A DNA stretch of 64,000 nucleotides. Origin: Roseimaritima sediminicola (GTDB lineage Bacteria; Planctomycetota; Planctomycetia; Pirellulales; Pirellulaceae). The stretch's first letter is position 1, and each line of letters begins with the position of its first letter. Positions 11,648 through 22,437 of the stretch are shown here, piece after piece. Below the pieces are notes generated by a model. The model was not told where the DNA came from. It made no database searches and was given only the letters and a program-made list of their open reading frames with translations. The DNA lies in assembly GCF_009618275.1 (NCBI RefSeq), contig NZ_WIAD01000028.1:1-64000 (forward strand), given 5' to 3'. A program made the translations under genes and the position numbers.

Positions 11648-13270
11648 ATGACCGTTTCAGACCCTTCCAGCGATACGACTCCGCCTTTCGACGCGCCGCC
11701 GGTGCAGGTCGATGCGGACATGCGGCAGGATGACCTGTGTGCGGACTCCGCCGCGGCCCCGCCGGTCCAGCCGGATTCGTCCGTGGCCTTGCGATGGCAT
11801 TTCAAACGCTTTGCAGCCAATACCTGGGCGGGCTTGCGCGCCGATCATGTTCGCTTGCCGGCTTGGTTGGTCAGTACGATCCTGCACACGATTCTCTTGA
11901 TCGTGCTGGCTCTGCTTTCGGTGCCGCACGCCCCCGGCGGACGGACGACGTTGTTGGTGCAAACAAGTCCGCCGGCCGATGAGACGGCTGCGGATCTGGA
12001 ACACTTGCAGCAGCCCGACCCGCTCGAGCCCGACGACAGTTTGGCGGCCGAGCAGCCCAGCGAGATTCCGGTTGCCAGCCCTGCCCCGCCGCAGGTTTCG
12101 GTGCGTTCGCCGCTGGAGCCTCAAGTCTCCCAACGGAATGCGGTCGAAGCCGCCGCGGCCGCGATGGCCCAGCAGCAACAACACGTCTCGGCTCAGCCGC
12201 TGCCGACCGGTGGCGGTCTTGGCGGACGCACGCCCGAAGGACGTCGCGAGTGGGGGCTGCGCCGCGGTGCCACGCCGGAAAGCGAAGCCGCCGTCGAGCG
12301 AGCGCTTGAGTGGTTGATCGCCCATCAACGCAAAGACGGCAGTTGGTCGTTCGATTTGAGCGGTGCCCCGTGCGACGGTCGCTGTGCGAATCCACGCGAG
12401 AATCCCGACCGCCTGCCCGCTCCGCCCACGGCCGCCACCGGACTAGCCCTGTTGGCCTTCCTGGGCGCCGGTTACACCCACGAATCGGGACCGTATCGCG
12501 AACAGATCGATCGGGCGCTGTACTACCTGCGCGGACAGATGCGGCCGACCGAGTTCGGATCCGACCTGCAGCTGGGCAGTATGTACGGACACGGCATCGC
12601 CACGCTGGCGGTGGTCGAAGCCGCTTCGATGACCGGCGACCCGGAGCTGCGACACATGGCCGAGGAACTGGTGGGGTTCATCGTTGCCGCCCGCCATCCC
12701 AGCGGCAGCTGGGGATACACGCCCGGAGCGCCGGGCGACATCACCCTGACCGCCTGGCAAGTCAAGGCGCTCAAAGGCGCCGATCGGCTGAACATCTCGA
12801 TGCCCTCGGACATCTTCGCCCGCAGCAAGGCCTATATCGATTCGCTCTCGCCCGACGCGGGCGTGCATTTTGGGTATCGCGAGCCGTCCGAAGCCAAGAC
12901 GCCCACCGCGATCGGCTTGGCCATGCAAATCTATCTCGGCCGCTCGCCGCTGGACCGCGCCCAGCAAGACGGGATGGAGCAATTGCTCCGGTGGGGGCCC
13001 ACGCACAGGAACGTCTATCACGACTACTACGCCAGTCTGGCCCTGCACCACGCCAGCCATCCGCGTTGGAAGGAGTGGCATCCGCAGGTTCGCGATCATC
13101 TGGTCCAGACCCAAGCCCGGCAGGGGCACGAAGAGGGCAGCTGGAACTTTCGCGACCACTACGGCGACGTCGGTGGCCGGCTGTACACGACGGCCATGTG
13201 CGCGATGATCCTGGAGGTCTACTACCGCTACCTGCCGCTGTACGCCGAGAACAGTGAGTTCCCGTTGTAG
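11648..13270 (+). CDS. Membrane-anchored prenyltransferase/squalene-oxidase-repeat protein
   Basis: A planctomycete-type protein of unknown function. An N-terminal Pro/Asp-rich cytoplasmic tail is followed by one membrane segment (about 72-92, AWLVSTILHTILLIVLALL). Next come a low-complexity Pro/Glu/Gln linker and an alpha/alpha-barrel of prenyltransferase-type repeats, including RKDGSWSFDL, HPSGSWGYTPG and EEGSWNFRD. I see no DxDDTA motif, so terpene cyclisation is not supported. I chose ATG 11648 (MTVSDPSSDTTPP); the longer ORF start adds an unlikely 39 residues. The stop is followed at once by a repeat. Confidence 0.75.
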   Translation: MTVSDPSSDTTPPFDAPPVQVDADMRQDDLCADSAAAPPVQPDSSVALRWHFKRFAANTWAGLRADHVRLPAWLVSTILHTILLIVLALLSVPHAPGGRTTLLVQTSPPADETAADLEHLQQPDPLEPDDSLAAEQPSEIPVASPAPPQVSVRSPLEPQVSQRNAVEAAAAAMAQQQQHVSAQPLPTGGGLGGRTPEGRREWGLRRGATPESEAAVERALEWLIAHQRKDGSWSFDLSGAPCDGRCANPRENPDRLPAPPTAATGLALLAFLGAGYTHESGPYREQIDRALYYLRGQMRPTEFGSDLQLGSMYGHGIATLAVVEAASMTGDPELRHMAEELVGFIVAARHPSGSWGYTPGAPGDITLTAWQVKALKGADRLNISMPSDIFARSKAYIDSLSPDAGVHFGYREPSEAKTPTAIGLAMQIYLGRSPLDRAQQDGMEQLLRWGPTHRNVYHDYYASLALHHASHPRWKEWHPQVRDHLVQTQARQGHEEGSWNFRDHYGDVGGRLYTTAMCAMILEVYYRYLPLYAENSEFPL

Positions 13271-13289
13271 ATCTGAGATTTGAGATTCG

Positions 13290-13576
13290 CTGACTCCGGC
13301 GGAATCTATGTATGGCGTGCAGAGCTCGGGGGGCAGCAGCCACAGCAGTGGCGACATGCGGTAGCCCCAGGCGCGAGCCTGGGGTGCTGCCCCCACACCC
13401 GCGCGCCAGTCCCGGAGGGACGACACGAATTCCGGTGCCAGACATCCTGTCGCCCTTCCAGGGCTTTGGTTCGTGGTGTTTACGTTTCCCCGGGCTCGCG
13501 CTTTGGGGCTACCACATGCCATCGCTCCGCGATTCGGGAACGTCCGTTCCCATACATAGAATCCGTCGGAGTCAGG
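13290..13576. repeat. Composite repeat, core type 2, bounded by inverted ends
   Basis: This fills most of the 393-bp gap between the prenyltransferase-repeat gene and the DUF1559 gene. The left end at 13290-13315 carries GACTCCGGCGGAATCTATG. The right end at 13549-13576 carries its near-complement, ACATAGAATCCGTCGGAGTC. The core differs from the G-rich core seen elsewhere. It has short palindromes such as GCCCCAGGCGCGAGCCTGGGG (given in part) and a CGGGCTCGCG..GGGGCTACCAC tail. A partial copy of this core is at 44718-44800. No coding region is supported. Confidence 0.75.
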
Positions 13577-13663
13577 AGATTCCAGATTCGCGATGCGAAC
13601 CTTGAAAGAAGCGTTATACTGACCGGAGCACCCTCCTCTAGCCGCTTCCTTCTCACCCGGGCA

Positions 13664-14626
13664 ATGGTCATGCGTCGTGCTGTGACTCGCGGATTTACAC
13701 TGGTGGAATTGCTGGTCGTGATCGCCATCATCGGCGTGCTGATCGGGCTGTTGCTGCCGGCGGTGCAAGCGGTGCGCGAGGCGGCGCGACGGATCCAGTG
13801 CCAGAACCATCTCAAACAGATCGGATTGGCTTGCCACAATTACCAGTCCACCTTCGGTCAACTGCCCGGTTACGGCGGCGAGCAGCGGCCGGAACTGGTT
13901 TACTTCCAGGACAACAGGGTCAACGATCGCTTGACCGGTGCGAATTGGCTGATTCAAGCGATGCTGTTCATGGAACAGACGCAGCTGGGCGAATCGCTGA
14001 TCCGCGCTCAACAGGAACCGGACGGAGCGTTGACGGCGGAGCGGTTGCAGGCGATTCAGACGCCGGTCGAAGCGTTTTATTGTCCGTCGCGGCGAGCGGC
14101 CCAAGCCTATCCGCTGTTGGACCGGTACCACGCCCAGTACGGGCCCACCGGGGCGCGTACCGATTACGCGATTTGCGGTGGCAGCGGGCATGTGCCCGAC
14201 GACGGCAGTAGTCTGAGCCAGCGGATCGTGCGGATCGACCAGGCCGGCGTGTGGCAGATGGGGCGGCGTACCCGGCCGGCTTCGCTGACCGACGGGCTCA
14301 GCCAAACCTATCTGGCCGGTGAGAAATCCATGGATCCGCTGCAGTACACCTCCGGCGAGTGCCAGGGCGACCAGGTGCCTCTGGCCGGAGATCCTCGCAG
14401 CAACGACACGCCCAGCACGTATTTGCGATACGCCGTTCGGCAGGCTCGGCAGGACAGTGCCCGCCGCAATGATTGCCTGGTCTGCCACGATTTCGGCAGC
14501 GCCCACCGCGGCGGCTGGAACGTCGTCATGGCCGACGGTTCGGTCCGCTCGCAGAGCTTTACGATGGATCTGAGCCTGCACCAAGCGTTGGCTTCGATCC
14601 AGGGTGGCGAGGTGGTCGAGCGATAG
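13664..14626 (+). CDS. DUF1559 family pseudopilin-like protein
   Basis: A surface or periplasmic protein with a type IV pilin-like N-terminus: [20 protein letters not shown], in which prepilin peptidase would cut after the Gly before Phe and the helix anchors the membrane. Residues after [14 protein letters not shown] form the DUF1559 globular domain. It ends with the family's DG box ([13 protein letters not shown]). The family is hugely expanded in planctomycetes and its role is unknown. I chose ATG 13664 because it puts the pilin motif at residues 9-15; the longer ORF runs through repeat DNA. The PilT-type ATPase in this window is a possible but unproven partner. Confidence 0.93.
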   Translation: MVMRRAVTRGFTLVELLVVIAIIGVLIGLLLPAVQAVREAARRIQCQNHLKQIGLACHNYQSTFGQLPGYGGEQRPELVYFQDNRVNDRLTGANWLIQAMLFMEQTQLGESLIRAQQEPDGALTAERLQAIQTPVEAFYCPSRRAAQAYPLLDRYHAQYGPTGARTDYAICGGSGHVPDDGSSLSQRIVRIDQAGVWQMGRRTRPASLTDGLSQTYLAGEKSMDPLQYTSGECQGDQVPLAGDPRSNDTPSTYLRYAVRQARQDSARRNDCLVCHDFGSAHRGGWNVVMADGSVRSQSFTMDLSLHQALASIQGGEVVER

Positions 14627-14689
14627 TAGCTCGGCTGTCCTCAGCCGAGACCTGCGGCATTCACCGCTCGGACAGCCGTGCCATCGTCG
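14627..14689 (+). repeat. Stop-adjacent hairpin (family S)
   Basis: Immediately after the DUF1559 TAG the sequence reads TAGCTCGGCTGTCCTCAGCC, and a second arm follows, ending in GGACAGCCGTGCC. Related copies are at 16076-16130 and, inverted, at about 59010-59033. Each arm is a small palindrome (CTCGGCTG..CAGCCGAG). Confidence 0.7.
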
Positions 14690-14702
14690 TAGCTGGAGCC
14701 AT

Positions 14703-14797
14703 TAAGCACATCGCAATGTGTGTTTTGGCATTACTCTCCCGCTGCGCGGGAGGGTGTTGTCATGGGGGGCACCCAAAGATTCATGCCAGCGTGCTTA
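14703..14797. repeat. Short inverted-end element (TAAGCAC family) closing carA
   Basis: The left end TAAGCACATCGCAATGTG and the right end GCCAGCGTGCTTAGG are related in inverted orientation around a hairpin (CTCTCCCGCTGCGCGGGAG). On the minus strand the right end begins TAAGCACG, and this TAA is the carA stop codon. A second, longer copy with the same ends is at about 51460-51641. Confidence 0.7.
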
Positions 14798-15958
14798 GGC
14801 TTGGCTGGTCTGACGCATTTGTTTCTGGAACTGCTCGAACAGGTAGTGGCTGTCGTGCGGTCCGGAAGCGGCTTCGGGATGGTACTGGACGCTGAACGCG
14901 CCGGTCTCTTTGTGTCGCACGCCGGCAATCGTGTTGTCGTTCAGATTGCGGTGGGTGATCTCCAGGCAATCCGGCAGCGACTCTTCCTCGACGGCAAAGC
15001 CGTGGTTCTGGGTGGTGATTTCGACTTTGCTGGTGGCCAGTTCCTGGACCGGTTGGTTGACGCCGCGGTGACCGAATTTCAATTTGAAGGTCTTGGCGCC
15101 GCAGGCCAAGGCCAGCAATTGGTGGCCCATGCAGATGCCGAACACGGGCACCTGGGGCAACAGTTCCGCGATCGTCTTGTGAGCGTACTCCAGCGGTTCC
15201 GGGTCGCCGGGCCCATTGGAAAGGAACACGCCCGAGGGGTTCTGCTGCATAATTTCCTCGGCCGACGCCGTGCCGGGCAGGATCGTCACGCGGTTGCCTC
15301 GGGCGCGGATGTGCCGCGGAATGTTCCACTTCATGCCAAAGTCCAAGCACACCACGTGGGGTGCGTCGTCGCCGGCCGGTGGGTCTTCCAGGTGCACGGC
15401 GGTCCATTCGTCCAGCCCCTGCTCCCAGACGCTGTGCTGGGCCGGCATGACTTCGCGGACCAGATCGCGGCCGACCAGTCCGGGACTGTTCTTGGCTTTC
15501 TCGATCAGGCTCTCGTCGTCCAGGTCCACGGTCGACAACACGCCGCGCATGGCGCCCTCGGTGCGGATGCGGCGGACCAGCGCCCGGGTATCGATTCCCG
15601 CGATGGCCAACACGTTGTGACTGACCAGGTAGTCGCTGAGGCTGCCCTCGCTGCGGTAATTGCTGGCGATCCGACTGCTCTCGCGGACCACAAAGCCGCT
15701 GAGGGCTGGCTTCTGGTGTTCGATATCCGCTTCGTTGACCCCGTAATTGCCGATTTCCGGATAGGTCATCGTGACGATCTGCCCGCAGTAGCTGGGGTCG
15801 GTCAGGATTTCCTGATACCCGGTCATCGCCGTATTGAAGACCACTTCGCCGGATACTTCACCGCCGGCTCCGACCGATTTGCCGGTATACACGGTGCCAT
15901 CTTCCAACGCCAACTTCGCTACCGGGGCATCGGCGTGAGGATTGTTCGACTCGGGCAT
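14795..15958 (-). CDS. carA: Carbamoyl-phosphate synthase small (glutaminase) subunit
   Basis: Hydrolyses glutamine and passes ammonia to CarB for carbamoyl phosphate, which feeds arginine and pyrimidine synthesis. The 387-residue protein has the CarA N-domain (LALEDGTVYTGKSVGAGG, VVFNTAMTGYQEILTDPSY). It then has a class I glutamine amidotransferase domain with nucleophile Cys in VFGICMGHQLLALACG and the His/Glu pair in VQYHPEAASGPHDS. The length is normal. carB is not adjacent. The gene is convergent with the DUF1559 gene, and its TAA stop lies within the neighbouring repeat. Confidence 0.97.
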   Translation of the reverse strand: MPESNNPHADAPVAKLALEDGTVYTGKSVGAGGEVSGEVVFNTAMTGYQEILTDPSYCGQIVTMTYPEIGNYGVNEADIEHQKPALSGFVVRESSRIASNYRSEGSLSDYLVSHNVLAIAGIDTRALVRRIRTEGAMRGVLSTVDLDDESLIEKAKNSPGLVGRDLVREVMPAQHSVWEQGLDEWTAVHLEDPPAGDDAPHVVCLDFGMKWNIPRHIRARGNRVTILPGTASAEEIMQQNPSGVFLSNGPGDPEPLEYAHKTIAELLPQVPVFGICMGHQLLALACGAKTFKLKFGHRGVNQPVQELATSKVEITTQNHGFAVEEESLPDCLEITHRNLNDNTIAGVRHKETGAFSVQYHPEAASGPHDSHYLFEQFQKQMRQTSQA

Positions 15959-16075
15959 GACGTTCTCTCTGCGGGGCGTGCGCTGTCCACCAATTCATGG
16001 TTTGAAAGCAAGCTAACACGCGGGCCCCGGAAACGACAAGGACCGAGGTGGCGAGAATTTATCGGTGGCACAAAG

Positions 16076-16245
16076 TAGCTCGGCTGCGTGCAGCCGAGGA
16101 TCCGCTTGTTCACGGCTGAGACAGCCGTGCTGCTTTCACAGGCTGGAAGCCTATGCCACTGCTTTCACAGGCTGGAAGCCTATGCCACTGCTTTCACAGG
16201 CTGGAAGCCTATGCCACTGCTTTCACAGGCTGGAAGCCTATGCCA
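16076..16245. repeat. Family S hairpin followed by four tandem copies of repeat family R
   Basis: In the 296-bp gap between carA and the next gene, 16076-16130 holds a GTAGCTCGGCTG hairpin. From 16132 a 29-bp unit repeats four times (16132, 16161, 16190, 16219). Each unit contains CAGGCTGGAAGCCTATGCCA, whose AGGCT..AGCCT arms form a small stem. Read on the minus strand the array points away from the 97-residue membrane-protein gene, starting 9 nt behind its stop. The in-frame peptides through the array are not genes. Confidence 0.88.
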
Positions 16246-16254
16246 CAGGTCACG

Positions 16255-16548
16255 CTAGGATTCGGGGCGAGGCTCCGCTTCGCCACTGTCGTCGACGATG
16301 CCCACAGCGTCGTCGATCGAGGCTGCGTCGGCGGGCAATTCGTTCGGATCACCCTGCTCGGCGGCCACGATGGCTTCCTCTTCATGGACCGCTTCGGCGT
16401 CGTCCTCCAGAGCCTCCGCTTCGGCCTCATCAGCCATCAATGCTTCTCGTTGGGCTTTTTTCCGCTGTTGCGATTCGATCAGGGCGGCGATCGGTACGGC
16501 GAGGATGCAGCCCAGGATGAACAGGAGCCAGGCGATGGTGTACACCAT
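16255..16548 (-). CDS. Small membrane protein with acidic tail
   Basis: A 97-residue protein of unknown function. Residues 2-25 (VYTIAWLLFILGCILAVPIAAL) form one membrane helix. A short basic stretch, QQRKKAQRE, follows, which suggests an inside C-terminus by the positive-inside rule. The rest is a very acidic Ala/Glu/Asp-rich tail without hydrophobic segments. Similar short membrane proteins are common and uncharacterised in planctomycetes. The upstream region on its strand contains the G-rich 10-bp tandem repeat, so expression could be affected by that tract. Confidence 0.7.
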   Translation of the reverse strand: MVYTIAWLLFILGCILAVPIAALIESQQRKKAQREALMADEAEAEALEDDAEAVHEEEAIVAAEQGDPNELPADAASIDDAVGIVDDSGEAEPRPES

Positions 16549-16580
16549 GGAGATCAGCTTGCAGGAATCGAGTAGGAAGC

Positions 16581-16652
16581 GGGGCGAATCGGGGCGAATC
16601 GGGGCGAATCGGGGCGAATCGGGGCGAATCGGGGGCCGGGGCGAATCGGGGC
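16581..16652 (+). repeat. 10-bp G-rich tandem repeat with quadruplex potential
   Basis: Five exact units of GGGGCGAATC (16581-16630) are followed by a disturbed continuation (GGGGGCC GGGGCGAATC GGGGCC) up to 16652. Four or more G4 runs separated by 6-nt loops fit the G-quadruplex pattern on the plus strand. It lies between the start of the small membrane-protein gene and the end of the next minus-strand gene. Scattered single units (GGGGCGAATC-like) are seen at about 16259, 17104 and 17283. Confidence 0.9.
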
Positions 16653-16690
16653 CTTCCCCCGACTTTAGTTGCCTGTGGGGGCCGTGGCAA

Positions 16691-17056
16691 TCAAAAGTTG
16701 TCCGTGGCCGAGTCGGTTCCGGCGGCGGCCTCGCTGCGGCGGCCGCTGTACAGTTCCAGCAATTGGCCGTGCGTCTGGACAGCTCGCAGCAGCGTCCAAA
16801 TCTGGTCGGCGTCGAAGCGGACCGGACCCTGCTGGCACAGCCGATCCAGTTCCTCGGACATCGCGGCGTACTGGTCGGTGGCGGCGTCGAGGCGAAAGGA
16901 GACCGACCGCCAGAGCCGCCGGAGAGTCGCCGAATCGTGCAGCGTGGCCGGGTCGTCCACTTCGTTCAGGATCAGCAAACACAGCCGCGCGACCTCCGCT
17001 GGAGCAAGCGTCGGGTCGAGGTGAGCGATGTTAGCAGCCAGTTGCTCGCAGGACAT
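16691..17056 (-). CDS. Hypothetical protein, helical
   Basis: I do not recognise this 121-residue protein. It is predicted to be largely helical and soluble (EQLAANIAHLDPTLAPAEVA, LRRLWRSVSFRLDAATDQYA), with no signal peptide and no catalytic motif. The ATG at 17056 is the only good start. It is flanked by two different tandem repeats, the G-rich 10-mer behind it and the 16-mer in front of it. Coding capacity is supported mainly by ordinary amino-acid composition, so it is less certain than its neighbours. Confidence 0.55.
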   Translation of the reverse strand: MSCEQLAANIAHLDPTLAPAEVARLCLLILNEVDDPATLHDSATLRRLWRSVSFRLDAATDQYAAMSEELDRLCQQGPVRFDADQIWTLLRAVQTHGQLLELYSGRRSEAAAGTDSATDNF

Positions 17057-17132
17057 GCTGGATCCTGGTTCCCGTTCGGGGGGCGGAGGGTGGGCTTACC
17101 CGTCGGGGCGAATCAATCGCGTCGGGGGGCCT

Positions 17133-17228
17133 GTCAAGTCGAAGGACCGTCAAGTCGAAGGACCGTCAAGTCGAAGGACCGTCAAGTCGAAGGACCGTCA
17201 AGTCGAAGGACCGTCAAGTCGAAGGACC
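17133..17228. repeat. 16-bp perfect tandem repeat, six copies
   Basis: The unit GTCAAGTCGAAGGACC repeats exactly six times without spacers, starting at 17133, 17149, 17165, 17181, 17197 and 17213. It lies in the 455-bp region between the 121-residue gene (minus) and gyrB (plus), that is, in the divergent upstream region of both. Each unit contains an imperfect GTC..GAC pairing. The rest of this gap (17229-17511) shows no gene and presumably contains the gyrB promoter. Confidence 0.95.
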
Positions 17229-17424
17229 GGGGGCCGATGAACCGCTCAAACGCCCCCGACTAGGGCAAGCTTAGGTTGCGTTCGGGGCGATCGCAAATCG
17301 CGTTTTCGGCCGGCCCCCTGGTGGGCGGTCACAGCCATGCGGATTGGCAATCGTAAGTCGAAGCGGATATGCAACTTGCAGCCCGCCTGTGAAGGCCTAC
17401 TGGGCATCGCATCGGGGGCCGTGA

Positions 17425-20043
<2,619 letters not shown>

Positions 20044-20047
20044 GACG

Positions 20048-20539
20048 CCGTAGCCGAAGTCGCCAGACTTTGGGGGCGAGATTGCAAATTGCAAATTGAG
20101 ATTTGCGGACTCCGGCGGAATCTATGTAGGACTCGGAGCATTAGAAGGCAATGATTTCTCCCCTCTCCCCCGCGGCGCCGCGAGCGTCAGCGAGTGAAGC
20201 AGTGGTGGGAGAGGGGCCGGGGGTGAGGGGGCTCGGGTGCAACGGAATGGCTGTTTGCGCACGCCTTTCCGATTCCCGCACCGCAGCGAAAGACGGAGGC
20301 GGTGCTGCTCTGCTGGTCCCCCTCACCCCCAACCCCTCTCCCCCGAAGCCTGACTCGCTTAGGCTCGCCAGGCTTCGGGGGAGAGGGGAGTAAACGATTC
20401 TTCTCATACACAGAATCCGCCGGAGTCAGGAAATTTGCAATTTGCAATTTGCAATCTCCTCCCCCCAAAACAAACCGCAGGCCAACGAGCACGCTCCAAA
20501 CTCGCCACTCGCCACTTAAACTCTGGCGAGTTCAGCTAC
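20048..20539. repeat. Composite intergenic element with nested inverted ends (full copy)
   Basis: This fills the whole gyrB-bioF gap. From outside inward: an outer arm (CCGTAGCCGAAGTCGCCAGA at 20048, inverse at 20518-20539), an AT-rich ATTGCAAATT stretch on both sides, and an inner arm (GACTCCGGCGGAATCTATG at 20109, inverse at about 20405-20430). The G/C-rich core (about 20155-20390) has two halves that each fold and are complementary to each other. The core contains GGGAGAGGGGCCGGGGG, with quadruplex potential. The outer right arm supplies the bioF stop codon. No gene is seen inside. Confidence 0.88.
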
Positions 20540-21798
20540 AGCTCTTTGATCGCCGCCAGCAAGCGGTCGACTTGCTCGTCGCTGTGCGCTGCCGAGAGGC
20601 TGACGCGCAGCCGGGAGGTGCCTTCGGGGACCGTCGGCGGGCGGATTGCCGGAACGTAGAAACCCTGCTGCCATAGCTGCTCCGCCGCCCGAACCGCGGC
20701 GCCGGTGCTGCGCAGGCGAATCGGTACGATCGGTACGCCGGCCGCCAAGCCGTCCAGATCGCCCGTGAATTTGCCCATCGACGCCAGCCCGCGGCGCAGC
20801 CGCCGAGCCAATTGCTGGACGCGCTGCCGCCGCTCGGGCTGCTCCCGGACGCTGTGCAGTGCCGAGAGCGCCGCAAGGATCGTCGCCGGGGCGGCGGCCG
20901 TGCTGTAGATCAACGGCCGGGCGTGGTTGATCAGATAATCGATGACGACCTGCGGACCGACCACAAAACCGCCCTGCGATCCGAGCGCTTTGCTGAGCGT
21001 CCCGATGCGAATCGGCACCTGATCCTTGACTCCCAACGCCTCGCTCGCGCCGCTGCCATCGCGGCCCAGCACTCCCGTGCCGTGGGCCTCGTCAACGATC
21101 AGCGTGGCATCGTGCTGCCGGGCGATGTGCGCCAAACGATCCAGCGGCGCGATGTCACCGTCCATGCTGAACACGCTGTCGGTGACGATCCATGCCCGGC
21201 GGAAGCGGTGGCGGTGGTGATTCAGCAGGGTGTCGACGATGTCCGCATCGCCGTGCGGATAAACAAACCGCTCCGCTTTGCTCAGCCGGCATCCGTCGAT
21301 CAGGCTGGCGTGGTTCAGCGAATCGCTGAGGATCAGATCTCCGCGGCCGGCAAGCGCCGAGACACATCCGCTGCAGGCCGCATAGCCCGAGGGGAACAAC
21401 GCCGCGGCCTCGGTTTGTTCCAGTTCCGCCAGTTGTCGGGCCAGCCGATGATGCAGCGCCGTATAGCCGCACACCAAGGCGCTCGCACCGCTGCCCCGCT
21501 GGACGAGCGGCGCCGGCCCGTTCGCCTCACCTGGCACCGCGTTCGCCTCACCCGGCACCGCGTCCGCCTCATCCGGCCCGTCCGCCTCATCCGGCAACGC
21601 GTTCGGCAAATTCAGCGGTTGACCGGCCAGGCCCAGGTAATCATTGGACCCGAAGTTCACGTGCGGGGCATCGACGCCGCCGGGCCACAGCGGGCCGCTG
21701 GCGGGAACCGGACGAAGGCGACGGCGGAGGCCGTGGTCATCCAGGTCGTCCAGTCGTTGCTGCATCCATCGGAAGCGCGGATCGTTTCCAGGCGTCAA
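20536..21798 (-). CDS. bioF: 8-amino-7-oxononanoate synthase (BioF-like alpha-oxoamine synthase)
   Basis: PLP enzyme joining an acyl-ACP/CoA and alanine in biotin synthesis. Family landmarks are all present: VNFGSNDYLGLA, the GSGAS loop, DSVFSMDGDIAPL, IVDEAHGTGVLG and the PLP-lysine motif GTLSKALGSQGG (Lys270). At 420 residues it is longer than E. coli BioF (384), partly because of a low-complexity insertion at about 66-96 (repeated P-E-A-D/N units) encoded by a DNA tandem repeat. No other bio genes are near, so a related function such as 2-amino-3-ketobutyrate CoA ligase is possible but less likely. Its TAG stop lies within a repeat. Confidence 0.88.
   Translation of the reverse strand: MTPGNDPRFRWMQQRLDDLDDHGLRRRLRPVPASGPLWPGGVDAPHVNFGSNDYLGLAGQPLNLPNALPDEADGPDEADAVPGEANAVPGEANGPAPLVQRGSGASALVCGYTALHHRLARQLAELEQTEAAALFPSGYAACSGCVSALAGRGDLILSDSLNHASLIDGCRLSKAERFVYPHGDADIVDTLLNHHRHRFRRAWIVTDSVFSMDGDIAPLDRLAHIARQHDATLIVDEAHGTGVLGRDGSGASEALGVKDQVPIRIGTLSKALGSQGGFVVGPQVVIDYLINHARPLIYSTAAAPATILAALSALHSVREQPERRQRVQQLARRLRRGLASMGKFTGDLDGLAAGVPIVPIRLRSTGAAVRAAEQLWQQGFYVPAIRPPTVPEGTSRLRVSLSAAHSDEQVDRLLAAIKEL
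21520..21600. repeat. Coding minisatellite inside bioF
   Basis: Four degenerate units of 21, 21, 18 and 21 bp (21520, 21541, 21562, 21580) are built on GTTCGCCTCACCCGGCACCG. All lengths are multiples of three, so the reading frame is kept. They encode the repeated P-G/D-E-A-N/D insertion of BioF. Copy number probably varies between strains. Confidence 0.88.
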
Positions 21799-21807
21799 CG
21801 CTCTGGC

Positions 21808-22437
21808 TCACTGCGTACGAACGATGTCGACGAACCGGCGAGCGAGGTCGATCCCGCACTCGGTGCCGAACGATTCGGGGTGGAACTGCACGCCGTAGAC
21901 TCGCTGCGAACGATGCTCGACGGCCATGATCTCACGACCGTTCTCGATCAGGACCTTTTCGTCTTCGGCCGTCTCGGCGGTCACGATTAATTCTTCCGGA
22001 AACGGTCCTTCGGGATCGATCATGATCGAGTGGTAACGCATCACCGGGGTATCGTCGGGAATCCCTTCCAGGACGCCCGAATCCCGCAGGATGTGCAGTC
22101 GCGTGGTTTTGCCGTGCATCGGATACGCGGCGCGTTTCAATTTGGCTCCGTAGGCCAACGCGATGCCTTGGAATCCCAGGCAGACGCCCAGGATGGGAAA
22201 TCCCTTGGGGCCGAAGCGAAGGATTGCATCGGAGCAGTGGCCGAAGTAGTCGCGGTCGTCCGGCGTGCCGGGACCAGGGCTGATGATCAGCCCGTCGTAG
22301 TGGCCGCCGTCCAGGTCCGCGATAAAGGGTTCGTCGTTGCGGCGTACCGTGACCGAGACGTCCGGCAATTGACCGAACAGGTGATGCAGGTTGAACGTGA
22401 ACGAATCGAAGTTGTCGACCAACAGTAGCCGCGTCAT
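21808..22437 (-). CDS. trpG: Anthranilate synthase component II (glutamine amidotransferase)
   Basis: Delivers ammonia from glutamine to TrpE for anthranilate formation; such subunits may also serve PabB. The class I amidotransferase fold starts MTRLLLVDNFDSFTFNL. ISPGPGTPDD, the nucleophile loop GVCLGFQGIALAYG and the His/Glu site VQFHPESFGTE follow. The usual His after CLG is Phe here. At 209 residues it is slightly longer than usual. ATG 22437 overlaps the trpE stop by 4 bp (ATGA), so the pair is coupled. The longer ORF would extend into trpE. Confidence 0.92.
   Translation of the reverse strand: MTRLLLVDNFDSFTFNLHHLFGQLPDVSVTVRRNDEPFIADLDGGHYDGLIISPGPGTPDDRDYFGHCSDAILRFGPKGFPILGVCLGFQGIALAYGAKLKRAAYPMHGKTTRLHILRDSGVLEGIPDDTPVMRYHSIMIDPEGPFPEELIVTAETAEDEKVLIENGREIMAVEHRSQRVYGVQFHPESFGTECGIDLARRFVDIVRTQ

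Noticed and set aside
11648-13270. Squalene-hopene cyclase
   Set aside because: Repeat motifs are present, but the catalytic DxDDTA-type motif is not visible and the protein has an N-terminal membrane anchor and linker unlike true cyclases.
12443-14584. 713-aa minus-strand ORF across the prenyltransferase-repeat and DUF1559 genes
   Set aside because: It spans two plus-strand genes with clear signatures plus a repeat element, and its translation is low complexity without motifs.
16065-16520. ORF with tandem peptide repeats (GSLCHCFHRLEAYATAF-type)
   Set aside because: It is translated repeat family R DNA. The unit is 29 bp, so it shifts frame with each copy and cannot be a conserved protein repeat.
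20151-20393. Short ORFs inside the G-rich cores, repeated in several islands
   Set aside because: They recur only because the DNA repeat recurs, occur on both strands and lack ribosome sites and known domains.
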